A stretch of 64,000 nt of DNA from contig JALEFZ010000056.1 of the NCBI GenBank assembly GCA_022760475.1, positions 57,210 through 121,209 of the forward strand, read 5' to 3'. The stretch's first letter is position 1; each line of letters begins with the position of its first letter. This stretch comes from Bacteroidia bacterium (lineage in GTDB: Bacteria > Bacteroidota > Bacteroidia > J057). Under the pieces are notes generated by a model that saw only the letters and a program-made list of their open reading frames with translations, was not told where the DNA came from and made no database searches. The position numbers and the translations under genes were made by a program. This document shows positions 55,863 through 64,000 of this stretch, in pieces.

Positions 55863-56513
55863 TTATGAAACTTTCTCTTTTCGATATAGCCAGAATGAAT
55901 ATGCAAGCGGAATTATTGCCATGAGCAACACTCCAGGGATCAAAATCCAAACAAATACTTCAACATTTATCAGGAAGTATAAAAGTAGCATCCCAAATGA
56001 CATGCCTACCCACAATCGACCTCCAAGCCTATGGGTTTTTCTCCAATTGTCCTCATTTTCGAGGGTCCAGGGAGTCCTGATACCCACGAAATAGTTCGGA
56101 CGCAGTCGAGTAAAATAATTGCCCATAAATGCAAGAGATAAAATTATTAATGGCAATACCAATGCTGATGAATTCTCAATCCAGCCGATAACTGTAAGGT
56201 GAATCAGCAGGTATAAGGCCAGAAACAGGAATGCAAAGATGAGCTGCAAAATTTTCAGTGTCTTGGCAAACTTTTGTATTTCCTTTTTGGGATCAAGGTA
56301 TGGTAACGCCCAGAAAACCAACTGTACAAAAATTCCTGCTATGGGCAGAATCAACATGCCCGGCATCTTTGGACCAAAATCGTCTGCCACGCCCTGGGCA
56401 TTCCAGTGCAGAGGAACAATATCCGGGATCTGATTCCACATCATGGCCAGTATCACAAAGGGAATAACTAAAATCCCCAAAATAAGTGCGTTGTTTTTAA
56501 TCCAGGTTCTCAT
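55863..56513 (-). CDS. SdpI-like immunity/DUF1648 membrane protein
   Basis: The 216-residue protein matches the SdpI family: a DUF1648-type N-terminus with PDIVPLHWNAQGVADDFGPK, then six predicted helices and the signature NYFVGIRTPWTLEN and WRKTHRLGGRLWV. In Bacillus SdpI gives immunity to the SDP toxin and can hold SdpR at the membrane; in Bacteroidota the homologues' role is unproven. The gene overlaps the upstream ArsR-type gene by four bases (ATGA), so they are translated together. Confidence 0.92.
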   Translation of the reverse strand: MRTWIKNNALILGILVIPFVILAMMWNQIPDIVPLHWNAQGVADDFGPKMPGMLILPIAGIFVQLVFWALPYLDPKKEIQKFAKTLKILQLIFAFLFLALYLLIHLTVIGWIENSSALVLPLIILSLAFMGNYFTRLRPNYFVGIRTPWTLENEDNWRKTHRLGGRLWVGMSFGMLLLYFLINVEVFVWILIPGVLLMAIIPLAYSFWLYRKEKVS

Positions 56514-56773
56514 GACTTATTGTCTTGTAGGTTAATCATCCACGAAATCAATTCATCCAATACCGTTGTATTTAGGGAATAGTAGACGAATTGACCTTTT
56601 TTAACAGAAATTACCAGTTCAGCTCTTTTAAGTAGGTCAAGGTGATGGGAAATGCTGGGCTTGCTCATGTCAAATTGGTCTGCAATCTCCCCGGCTGTCA
56701 AATCTCCATCCTTGAGCATCTCAAGAATTTGCCGTCGTGTTCCATCATTTAATGCTTTGAAAAGGCTTTTCAT
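56510..56773 (-). CDS. SdpR-like ArsR-family repressor
   Basis: The 87-residue protein is a winged-helix ArsR/SdpR repressor: KALNDGTRRQILEMLKDGDLTAGEIADQFDMSKPSISHHLDLLKRAELV is the helix-turn-helix region, followed by the VKKGQFVYYSLN wing. It lacks the metal-binding cysteines of metal-sensing ArsR proteins, which agrees with the SdpR type. It is the first gene of a two-gene operon with the SdpI-like protein. A perfect palindrome lies four bases upstream of its ATG and is probably its own operator. Confidence 0.93.
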   Translation of the reverse strand: MKSLFKALNDGTRRQILEMLKDGDLTAGEIADQFDMSKPSISHHLDLLKRAELVISVKKGQFVYYSLNTTVLDELISWMINLQDNKS

Positions 56774-56776
56774 TCA

Positions 56777-56800
56777 ATATTTAGATAATCATCTAAATAT
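56777..56800. promoter_or_regulatory. Predicted operator of the sdpR-like gene
   Basis: ATATTTAGAT and ATCTAAATAT are perfect inverted repeats around AATC, three bases before the ATG of the SdpR-like gene; a further partial half-site ATATCTAAAC follows at 56797-56806. ArsR/SdpR dimers bind palindromes of this size. The position at the start codon fits autorepression, which I infer rather than see. Confidence 0.75.
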
Positions 56801-56952
56801 CTAAACGCCAAAAATATCACCAGGGTTACAACACTGTTGCTAATTCAGGCGACACAGCCATTCAATGAACTGAACCTAAGGAAAGTTTCTACTGGAAGAT
56901 TTTTGAGAATGGAGGTATAATAGAGTAACACAACATCTAAACTTAGCACATC

Positions 56953-58218
56953 ATGAAGCACCTATTTTTATTGATCTGCATCGGCCTTATCGGATTGTTC
57001 TCTATCCCCCAACGTGCAATAGGGCAAAAAATCATAGACATTGTTCCAGTATTCGAAGAGAATGACCTTAGAATGGGGAAACGCAAGGTCAAACTGGGTT
57101 TTGAGGTAAGGTATGCCAATGGGAAGCTCAGGCGAAGTTCCAACCTCAAATTATTCGGGATTTCTCTTAAAAAGTTCATGGTACATGTAAGTCATGGAAG
57201 CTATCAAGATGGCATGCTTGAACCTGACTATCGAGCCATTCATCAAAACAACAACAGGCTTTATCTGGATATTAGCATGGAAAAATCTAAAAACAGGCTT
57301 TATTCTTCGAAGCTTGATGTTCCTTATCCAGTACACATTGACCTGAAAAGCAGTTTCGATAAGGGAATACAACCCAATAAGTGGTTTCCTATTGCTTACA
57401 AGGTTCACTTTTCAGACGGACACAGCCATCGGTACAATCCTATTTATTCACGCTTAAGGAAGAAATTACCACTTGAAATCATTTCAATTGCAGAAGTTGA
57501 TTATAGGAACAAATTACTCTTGCCAGGTTCGCTGGACTACATAGATAGTGTAATGGTCGTAGCCAGTCATGAATGGGTTGCTTTGGAGGATACCCTATTT
57601 ATCCCTGTAGATTATAAAAGCAAACAGTTTGTGGACCTTTCAGCTGCTCCTGGAATGGGAGGTTCTGATGGCGATGATGCCCCTGAACTAAATATCAAGG
57701 CACAGCTAAGGCGTATTGGAAGCAGGGATTTCCTTGCACTTCAAATCACTTCTCCAGGCAAGGAAAAGTCATTCCTATTGGATGTTGATGGGGAAGGTCT
57801 ACAACTGACGGCTCGTGGTGGAACGGGTGGAGACGGCTCTTCAGGTTCAGATGGTTCAGACGGAAGCGATGGAAGCAAGGACTCGTCTGCCAGCAGTGGT
57901 TGCGACGGGGGGAATGGAGGCAATGGTGGAGATGGAGGCAATGGGGCTATCATAAATATCCTTACGGATGGAGAATCCTATCCCTATGTCAAACGGTTAT
58001 TGTCCATATCTAATGAGGGTGGTGATGGAGGCGAAGGAGGTAGTGGAGGATCAGGAGGAAGTGGGGGAAGAAATGTCGATGGCTCATCTGCCTCCAGTGG
58101 AAGTGACGGCTCAGACGGCTCAGATGGAAGCAGTGGCATTGATGGAGGGGCTCCGCGCTATGAAATTAGAGAGTCAATCAGCATGGGTGAACCTTCACCC
58201 CTCAGAAAGAAATATTGA
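56953..58218 (+). CDS. Secreted glycine/serine/aspartate-repeat protein
   Basis: The 421-residue protein has a signal peptide (1-25, ending AIGQ), a 260-residue region of no clear family with strand-rich segments (LKLFGISLKKFMVHV; SGSLDYIDS-type strands), then low-complexity tracts. Tract 1 (about 289-331) is Gly/Ser/Asp-rich with GSDGSDGSDGS and GGNGGNGGDGGN; a short beta-like insert AIINILTDGESYPYVKRLL follows (about 332-350); tract 2 (about 353-403) has GGDGGEGGSGGSGGSGG and again GSDGSDGSDGS. The two tracts share SSASSG and GSDGSDGSDGS in opposite order. It is reminiscent of polyglycine-II or collagen-like surface domains. It is convergent with the NagZ-like gene. Confidence 0.75.
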   Translation: MKHLFLLICIGLIGLFSIPQRAIGQKIIDIVPVFEENDLRMGKRKVKLGFEVRYANGKLRRSSNLKLFGISLKKFMVHVSHGSYQDGMLEPDYRAIHQNNNRLYLDISMEKSKNRLYSSKLDVPYPVHIDLKSSFDKGIQPNKWFPIAYKVHFSDGHSHRYNPIYSRLRKKLPLEIISIAEVDYRNKLLLPGSLDYIDSVMVVASHEWVALEDTLFIPVDYKSKQFVDLSAAPGMGGSDGDDAPELNIKAQLRRIGSRDFLALQITSPGKEKSFLLDVDGEGLQLTARGGTGGDGSSGSDGSDGSDGSKDSSASSGCDGGNGGNGGDGGNGAIINILTDGESYPYVKRLLSISNEGGDGGEGGSGGSGGSGGRNVDGSSASSGSDGSDGSDGSSGIDGGAPRYEIRESISMGEPSPLRKKY

Positions 58219-58229
58219 TCCAGGAAGAA

Positions 58230-59867
58230 TTATCCCCAATCAAAGCCTAATGAAACTGGCAGGTTTCCAGTAGCTGCTTTTTCTCCTGTTAGAATGGCAG
58301 CTACTCCTTTTTCAAAAGCGAGGCCTTCCTGATACGTTAGCAGTATGCTTTGAGCACGCTTGATGTGCTTCACAAAAGTCAAGGCATAGGGACTTCCCAT
58401 CCAAACCAGATGACAATTTCTTTTTTCGAGCAATTTCTCAAGTCTATCAAGAACTTCAGGTTCAGGGCCTAGGCCAAATTGGTTCTTTGCCTTGAGATTA
58501 AGTCCATGAACATAGACAATCAGTTCCTTATCTGAATTTGAAGGAGGGAGTTCTGGAGTGGATTGGACTTCCCAAAAATTGTGTTCCTTCCAAAATGTCT
58601 TGGACCACTCCATTGGAATGTATTTTCGACCTCCAGAGTAGCCTAACTGGTGATGGGCCAGTTCCTCCTTACTTTTTCCCTTCAAGTCGATGCTTAGCAG
58701 TTCTATCGCATGATTTTCAATAGATGGGAGTTCACCTTTTAACAGGCTAATCGAGGCTGAAGCTAGTTTTGCACTATGGATATTTCCTTGTACAAATGCC
58801 TTATCTCCATCCCAGGTGGAGGGTTTGAAATTTAGCAACTGCTTGCATGCCAATGCTTTTAAACATCTCCGATCGATTTCACCTTCACTGATTGTCCCCT
58901 TTTCAACGCTCTTTTCAATTTCAGCTATGCTTCCGGGCACATCTACACAAAAAAGTAGCACATCATGACCTGCAAGGAAGGCCTCCCTGTTTATCTCTGC
59001 TGGGGTCATAAAGGCCGAAACAGCTTTCATGTCCAAGGCATCGGTAAACAATAGCCCATCAAAGTTTAGTTTTTGCCTTAGTTTTTGGTGAATGATTATA
59101 TCTGAATGGGTTACTGCCATTGATTTTCGAGCATCCCATGCTGGAATGTGGAGGTGGGAACTCATGACTGCCGGTATTCCTTTTTCAATGAGGGCTTTGA
59201 ATGGCAGCAATTCTACTGATTCCAACCTATCATTTGGATGATCCAATACCGGCAAAGCCAGGTGAGAATCAAGTTTGGTATCACCATGCCCTGGGAAATG
59301 CTTAATGACTGGCATTACCCCAGTTGCTTCAAGTCCTTGAGCATAGGCCCAGGCTTTATTGATAATCTTTTGGGGATCTGAACCAAATGACCTGAATCCA
59401 ATAACGGGGTTCTGCGCTTGCGTATTGATATCAACAACTGGAGCGAAATTGATGTGGACTCCAATTTGTCTCAGTTGCCGACCGATTTCCTTTCCCATTT
59501 CGAAGATCAACTGATCATTTTCAATAGCACCTAAAGTCATTTGATAAGGAAAAGCCGGACTCTCCGAAAGCCTCATCCCCAAGCCCCATTCTGCATCCAT
59601 ACTAATCAGGAGGGGAATTTTACTCAGTTGTTGAAGACTGGCAGTCCATTCAGACTGGTTAATGGGATCCCCCTGGAAAAACACTACCCCTCCAATTTCA
59701 TAGTCTTCGACAAAAGATTGCAGCTCCTGAAGGTGGGCTTCTCCCCTATTTGACCATGCTGGGACATGAATGAATTGTGCTATTTTTTGTCGCAAACTCA
59801 TGGATTCAAGTTTGTCATTTAGCTCAGGCAGCTTCATTTCATTCCTGATTTGGTCCAGCATTTTCAT
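58230..59867 (-). CDS. Glycoside hydrolase family 3, NagZ-like beta-N-acetylglucosaminidase
   Basis: The 545-residue protein has the GH3 N-terminal barrel: IGGVVFFQGDP, LLISMDAEWGLGMRL, the catalytic-loop motif KHFPGHGDTKLDSHLALP (NagZ type, with the acid/base His-Asp pair), and TDALDMKA carrying the nucleophile aspartate. A shorter C-terminal domain follows (about 350-545). NagZ removes GlcNAc from muropeptides during wall recycling. There is no signal peptide, which fits cytoplasmic action on imported muropeptides, as would be delivered by an AmpG-like permease. It is about 48 kb from that gene here. Confidence 0.9.
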   Translation of the reverse strand: MKMLDQIRNEMKLPELNDKLESMSLRQKIAQFIHVPAWSNRGEAHLQELQSFVEDYEIGGVVFFQGDPINQSEWTASLQQLSKIPLLISMDAEWGLGMRLSESPAFPYQMTLGAIENDQLIFEMGKEIGRQLRQIGVHINFAPVVDINTQAQNPVIGFRSFGSDPQKIINKAWAYAQGLEATGVMPVIKHFPGHGDTKLDSHLALPVLDHPNDRLESVELLPFKALIEKGIPAVMSSHLHIPAWDARKSMAVTHSDIIIHQKLRQKLNFDGLLFTDALDMKAVSAFMTPAEINREAFLAGHDVLLFCVDVPGSIAEIEKSVEKGTISEGEIDRRCLKALACKQLLNFKPSTWDGDKAFVQGNIHSAKLASASISLLKGELPSIENHAIELLSIDLKGKSKEELAHHQLGYSGGRKYIPMEWSKTFWKEHNFWEVQSTPELPPSNSDKELIVYVHGLNLKAKNQFGLGPEPEVLDRLEKLLEKRNCHLVWMGSPYALTFVKHIKRAQSILLTYQEGLAFEKGVAAILTGEKAATGNLPVSLGFDWG

Positions 59868-60129
59868 AAATGATCAAATTTAATGACAAGTATAGCCAAT
59901 TATTATCTTACTGTCAGAAAGGTAATTTTTAGATCAATTTGGACAAAAAATACCTGTAAATATTTAACCAGACGCGCCAAAACACAAATTAGCTAGATTA
60001 GGCACAGGATAGATTTGGGCGAAAATTGCAGGGTATTTTTGTCTTTTGAGAAGGGACAAGGGATTTCATACAAATAGACATTTATAATTTAATTATATTC
60101 AGTCATTGAAAAATCCAAACACATCTTTG

Positions 60130-60220
60130 TATAGGTTCTCATCTGAACCGCGACATTTTTTCGAACGTTAACGTTCACCGAACAAACACCTCCCGACCAA
60201 GTTATTGGTCGGGATTTTTT
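60130..60220 (+). ncRNA. Candidate small RNA with three hairpins and a terminator
   Basis: Near 60122-60129 is CATCTTTG, one base off the TAnnTTTG -7 box. Downstream, GGTTC-TCATCT-GAACC (60134-60149), the perfect palindrome GAACGTTAACGTTC (60163-60176) and a ten-base terminator stem TCCCGACCAA / TTGGTCGGGA with loop GTTA and six Ts (60191-60220) follow each other. No protein gene ends near the terminator on this strand, so it more likely closes a short RNA of about 85-90 nt. The family is unknown and expression is unproven. Confidence 0.5.
60191..60220 (+). terminator. Rho-independent terminator of the candidate small RNA
   Basis: A perfect ten-base stem TCCCGACCAA / TTGGTCGGGA with a GTTA loop followed by TTTTTT. 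Confidence 0.85.
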
Positions 60221-60494
60221 ATAAAAAACATTCCAGAGAACTCCTTCGAAAAGAGCCTCTGGAACATTTTTCCCTGCCTTGTGCTATTTGCAGGAGTGCT
60301 TTCATGGTTGCTCGCTTACCTATTGGAAATCAGCGAGGTTTTATGGTTGTAACTAAAGAATATGATTTAATTTACCTCTATACTCCCATAACTGCCATAG
60401 GCAATGAGTCAATTTGATCTAATCAAATGTGAATGCCCCCACCCAATGATTGAATTGAAATAGAAAAAGATTCTCGCTAGCTTGCATATGCCAA

Positions 60495-63400
60495 ATGAAG
60501 TCTGGGAATTTTGATTTTCTACTTGCCTCATCTTTTCGTCGAATTAAAGATTTCGGCCTTATATTCTTGTGCCTGATCTCATTCAAACCCCAACTGCATT
60601 GTCAGACTTTTTTTCCTATCAATTACACCAATGAGGATGGACTTCCCTCCAATAACATTTATAAGATAACACAGGACAAGGAGGGATATATTTGGGTCGG
60701 AACACAAAACGGATTAGCCAGGTTCACAGGTTCAAGATTTATCTCCTATTATAATCCTGATATGAGCGACCAGGATATCATACATTTGGTCGCAGCAGAG
60801 GATACTTCCCTGGTAGGTTTTGTAAATCTTTCTGGTGAGGCAGGACTGGCCTCCAAATCTAAACTGGAGCTATTGAAAATAAACGTAGGCAAGGACAGCA
60901 GTTTCAAAGATCTGGAATTTGGCCCAGAGGGAAACCTTTGGCTTTGGGAAACGGCATGTCCAAAAAACAATTCGGATACATGTCCTACAAATTTTGTTAA
61001 ATATGAACTCAATGGGCATGATCTAAAAAGGTTCGAGGTGAATCAAAATGCCATGTCCGATATAAGGTGGGATAAGCGAAAGGAGCACTTTTTCATAGGG
61101 GGGAATTTCAGTATTTTTATTTCCAAGGAGGGAAAAATTCTAGACCTCTTTGCAAATAAAGATGCAATTCATGGATCCTCATCCTCAAAAGCTACCCACA
61201 CGGCTATCACAAGAGAACAGATCCCTGTAGGGGATGATGGATGGCTCTTATTGATTAATATTGACAGACGGCGTCGAGAACTTGCCTATACTAACGAAAA
61301 ATCTATCCATGTCATTAAATGGAAAAACGCCCCAGCGGCACTCTCACTTCGATCAGTAATTGAAAATAAAAATGGGGGTTACTGGCTAGGTACGAACAAG
61401 GGTCTTTTGGAGGTTGATATAGATGAAAACTTCGTTGGAACCATCAAAAAAACCTACCTTGATTCAGATGTAGTTCAGGGACTTTTTTATGATCGTGAGC
61501 AAAATTTGTGGATAGGGACTGAGCGGAATGGAATTTTTTTGCTTCCCTACGATAAATATCCTGTTTATTCGAACCAGTTCCTGGGAATAAAGGGAAATGG
61601 TCCAAGGGTGATGGCTTCAACTGATAGCTCCATATGGGCGGTTGAGCAAGGAGGGAAATTGTTCAATATTCACGATAAAGGACAAGTCTATACCTATCAA
61701 TTAGACAGCCTTAGTTCTTTAAGCAATTGCTATTTAGGGCCAGAGAATTCACTTATCCTAACTTCTAATAGTAATACCTACCAACTTGACCTAAGCAATC
61801 TTACTACTACAAAATTCGGCAAAGGTAGATTTAATGGAAATAACTTCAAGTTCAAAGGTGATGTTGGGACACTAAACTTCGCATGTACAAAAGATATTAT
61901 CTTCCAGGACAACTATCTCTGGATTAGCAGTTGCTTACGGCTTTTCAAAATTGGTCTCTTACAAAAAGAAGTCCAGGGTTTGTTCAGGGGAAGAACTGTT
62001 TCTGCACATTGGGACTCGATCCGCTCCAAACTCTGGATTAGCACCCTTCAAGGTATCTTCAACTACACCGAGGAAGATTCTCTACAATTGGTGCAAGACA
62101 AAAACGGGCAATCCTTAGATTTCTATGTCTATTCTATGGCACAAGATGACCGAGGAAACATCTATTTTGGTAGCCATGGCAAGGGGCTTTGGTGTTGGAA
62201 GGATGATGAGTTTATAAACCTTACACCTGAATTTGACCAAATGGGAAAGTCCTTTTCTGACCTGCTTTTTTACCGGGGTTGGCTTTGGATCATTACTGAA
62301 CGGGGGCTGGCTAAGATCAATCTGTCAACACGAGAATTTATCCCTATAGGTGGCCCCGCCCTTCAGACAGAGCTGTATAAGTTAGCCAGAACAGGTGATA
62401 ACCTTTGGATATCTTCCAGGGTGGGTTTGGTCAAACTAAATTCAAACTATGGTGAATCAATCGGTACCGACCCCAAGGTTTACCTGGAATCTTTTGAAGC
62501 CCAGGATAATACAGGAGAAGTTCTCAACCAAAGGATTTTATCTCATCGCTACAATCAGGTGCGAATTGATTTTAGTACCCCCTATTTTGGAAAGAAGATC
62601 CAGTATCAATATCAGCTCAACAAGGGCAATTGGCAGGAACTTCCCAAACCTCCACTTTTGTTATCAGCCCTTAAGCCTGGGGCTTATTCGATTAGAATCA
62701 GGGCGAAAACCCTGGCAAATCAGGCAACGTCAAATCAACTGATCGTTAACTTCTACATCAAAAGTCCAATCTGGACCAAGCCTGAGTTTATCATTAGCCT
62801 TATTGCATTCCTGGGTATTCTCATCCTGCTTTACATCCGAAATTTTTATTTGCGGAGGTACAAAAGGTTCCAGGAAAAAGAACGGATGTTGAGGGAAATC
62901 GAATCTATGAGAATAAAGGCCTTGCAGGCGCAAATGAATCCCCATTTTACTTTCAATGCCTTGAATGCCATTCAGGATCAATTGCTGAATAATGATGCTA
63001 TGGGTGCGGTCAACTACTTGGCAGATTTTGCCAGACTCATACGAAAAACCCTGGATATGGTAGATCGCCCATTTATTTGCCTGGATGAGGAGATTGGATT
63101 TCTTGAAACCTATATCAGGCTTGAACTCATTCGAAGAGAGAAAAAAATAGAAGTAAAGTGGACCATTGACCCTCAACTAGCGCCTTCAGAAGTTCGTATT
63201 CCACCCATGTTGTTACAACCTTTAATTGAAAACTCATTTAAACATGGTTTCCATCCGGAAATCACTGGTCCTGAACTACACATAAATATCCAGAAAAGGG
63301 GGGATAACCTGCTGATTGAGGTAATTGACAATGGAGTTGGGTTCAAGCACTCTTCAAAAAATAACCTTAAAAATAGAGGGCATGAATCCTATGGTGTTCG

Positions 63401-63545
63401 CCTGGTAAAGGATCGACTAGCCATTCTGCCAACCACAGAAACACAAAAAAGCACATTAAATCTTTTAGACCTATCTGAAGAAAACAAATCATTAAAAGGG
63501 ACAAAGGCAGTAATTACTATTCCATACAAACTATGCAGGAAATAG
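60495..63545 (+). CDS. Propeller-containing LytS-type sensor histidine kinase
   Basis: The 1016-residue protein starts with a hydrophobic signal-like stretch (about 20-38), then two-component-regulator propeller repeats to about 680 (NIYKITQDKEGYIWVGTQNGL; NLWIGTERNGIF; FYDREQNLWIGTE), a Y_Y_Y domain (about 685-755), a membrane helix (about 766-785), and a LytS-type kinase core: QMNPHFTFNALNAIQDQ with His817, followed by PLIENSFKHG and IEVIDNGVGF (the N and G boxes). The arrangement senses an extracytoplasmic signal and phosphorylates the partner regulator. The next gene starts 13 bases before this stop. Confidence 0.92.
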   Translation: MKSGNFDFLLASSFRRIKDFGLIFLCLISFKPQLHCQTFFPINYTNEDGLPSNNIYKITQDKEGYIWVGTQNGLARFTGSRFISYYNPDMSDQDIIHLVAAEDTSLVGFVNLSGEAGLASKSKLELLKINVGKDSSFKDLEFGPEGNLWLWETACPKNNSDTCPTNFVKYELNGHDLKRFEVNQNAMSDIRWDKRKEHFFIGGNFSIFISKEGKILDLFANKDAIHGSSSSKATHTAITREQIPVGDDGWLLLINIDRRRRELAYTNEKSIHVIKWKNAPAALSLRSVIENKNGGYWLGTNKGLLEVDIDENFVGTIKKTYLDSDVVQGLFYDREQNLWIGTERNGIFLLPYDKYPVYSNQFLGIKGNGPRVMASTDSSIWAVEQGGKLFNIHDKGQVYTYQLDSLSSLSNCYLGPENSLILTSNSNTYQLDLSNLTTTKFGKGRFNGNNFKFKGDVGTLNFACTKDIIFQDNYLWISSCLRLFKIGLLQKEVQGLFRGRTVSAHWDSIRSKLWISTLQGIFNYTEEDSLQLVQDKNGQSLDFYVYSMAQDDRGNIYFGSHGKGLWCWKDDEFINLTPEFDQMGKSFSDLLFYRGWLWIITERGLAKINLSTREFIPIGGPALQTELYKLARTGDNLWISSRVGLVKLNSNYGESIGTDPKVYLESFEAQDNTGEVLNQRILSHRYNQVRIDFSTPYFGKKIQYQYQLNKGNWQELPKPPLLLSALKPGAYSIRIRAKTLANQATSNQLIVNFYIKSPIWTKPEFIISLIAFLGILILLYIRNFYLRRYKRFQEKERMLREIESMRIKALQAQMNPHFTFNALNAIQDQLLNNDAMGAVNYLADFARLIRKTLDMVDRPFICLDEEIGFLETYIRLELIRREKKIEVKWTIDPQLAPSEVRIPPMLLQPLIENSFKHGFHPEITGPELHINIQKRGDNLLIEVIDNGVGFKHSSKNNLKNRGHESYGVRLVKDRLAILPTTETQKSTLNLLDLSEENKSLKGTKAVITIPYKLCRK

Positions 63546-64000
63546 ACCTGATAAAAATACTGATCGTCGATGACGAACTGGCGGGGAGGCGTATACTCAA
63601 GACCTACCTTGAGAAATATTGTCACGGCGTATTAATTGTAGGTGTAGCTTCGAATGCCAAGGAAGCAGCAGAAATTGTAGCAAGAAAAAATCCTGAGCTT
63701 GTACTCCTTGACATTGAAATGCCAGGAGAAAATGGGATCAGTTTCCTTGAGAGATATTCGAAAATCCCCTTTGATGTGATATTCACTACTGCCTATGAGA
63801 AATATGCCCTCAAGGCCTTTGAGTTATCCGCAATCCACTACCTGTTGAAGCCCATCAAGCTGGAAGAGCTCCAGGCAGCACTTAAAAAATATCGAACCAG
63901 CCGCAACAACAAAGAAAATCAGGCCAACCTCAACAAATTTCTTCGTCAGCTCCAAATTCAAGATCAGAATAAAACAGGCAGAATTGCTATCCATACGGCT
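63533..64000 (+). CDS. LytTR-type response regulator, truncated by window end
   Basis: ATG 63533 overlaps the kinase stop by 13 bases in another frame. The first 156 codons are visible and still open at 64000. They form a receiver domain: acidic DDE at 13-15, phospho-acceptor Asp60 in LLDIEMP, the FTTAYEKYALKAFE signalling segment and the LLKPIK lysine. The order and the LytS-type partner predict a LytTR DNA-binding domain beyond the window edge. This pair should regulate a local or surface function, but its targets are unseen. Confidence 0.9.
   Translation, partial: MQEIDLIKILIVDDELAGRRILKTYLEKYCHGVLIVGVASNAKEAAEIVARKNPELVLLDIEMPGENGISFLERYSKIPFDVIFTTAYEKYALKAFELSAIHYLLKPIKLEELQAALKKYRTSRNNKENQANLNKFLRQLQIQDQNKTGRIAIHTA

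Larger units (their letters stand above)
59868..60494. other. 627-base intergenic region containing a candidate small RNA
   Basis: Lies between the divergent NagZ-like and histidine kinase genes. Apart from the candidate RNA at 60130-60220 there is no convincing ORF or RNA; the 70-codon frame at 60205-60417 has no homology I recognise and overlaps the terminator. Confidence 0.5.

Noticed and set aside
56953..58218. True collagen triple-helix protein
   Set aside because: The Gly spacing is irregular and there is little proline, so only a general Gly-rich surface type is claimed.
60205..60417. 70-codon frame after the candidate sRNA
   Set aside because: It begins inside the terminator stem, has no recognised similarity and an unconvincing composition.

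Overview
The window looks like a piece of a chromosome from a Bacteroidota species, most likely a Cytophagales-type marine or soil bacterium. The reasons are visible in the sequence: four predicted type IX secretion system (T9SS) substrates with C-terminal sorting domains, including a 1612-residue SprB-repeat protein ending in a gliding-associated (CHU_C) domain; a TonB-dependent receptor with an N-terminal carboxypeptidase-regulatory-like domain; many lipoproteins; a LytS/LytT-type propeller histidine kinase; little sign of Shine-Dalgarno sequences; and several TAnnTTTG boxes, the Bacteroidota -7 promoter element. No tRNA, rRNA, CRISPR array, insertion sequence or integrase was found. Species-level placement cannot be made from this sequence alone.

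Layout. 1-6.6 kb: a truncated unknown gene, an SDR-like protein, free-methionine-(R)-sulfoxide reductase, a DivIVA-domain protein, a WD40 propeller, a lipoprotein, an orphan DNA methyltransferase and a PPP-type phosphatase. 6.7-12.1 kb: a co-directional run of lipoprotein amidohydrolase, AmpG-like permease, a small Cys-motif acidic protein, a TPR lipoprotein and an amine oxidase. 12.3-24.6 kb: a TonB-dependent receptor, a degenerate Nudix protein, a YigZ/metalloprotease pair, an AI-2E-family/Nudix/MazG run, a subtilisin-like T9SS protease, a CCA-adding enzyme and a small outer-membrane protein. 24.7-35.6 kb: a UbiD-like decarboxylase, a TPR protein ending in a bare HisKA domain, a PD40-like lipoprotein, an FAD dehydrogenase, a CotH-like secreted protein, an alpha/beta hydrolase and fmt. 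35.6-43 kb: two long non-coding stretches around an Ig-like protein, an ABC exporter, recA, a lipoprotein cyclophilin and a GroES-like protein. 43-51.5 kb: two large T9SS substrates, a pappalysin-like protein whose active site has decayed and a ten-repeat SprB-type adhesin. 51.6-64 kb: an RluA-type pseudouridine synthase, a MESH1-like alarmone hydrolase, a sulfatase, a membrane LytTR regulator, an sdpR-sdpI pair with a perfect palindromic operator, a glycine-rich secreted protein, a NagZ-like GH3 enzyme, a candidate small RNA, and a propeller histidine kinase overlapping its LytTR-type response regulator at the window edge.

Most genes are housekeeping or cell-envelope functions typical of the phylum, and I did not find a clear multi-gene system of a new type. 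The most interesting signals are local: the SdpR operator, the pseudo-protease with HNIGH in place of HExxH, a dispersed 17-bp sequence tied to a terminator-like hairpin, a terminator-bounded candidate sRNA near 60.2 kb, the kinase-like protein without an ATPase domain, and the Gly/Ser/Asp repeat protein.
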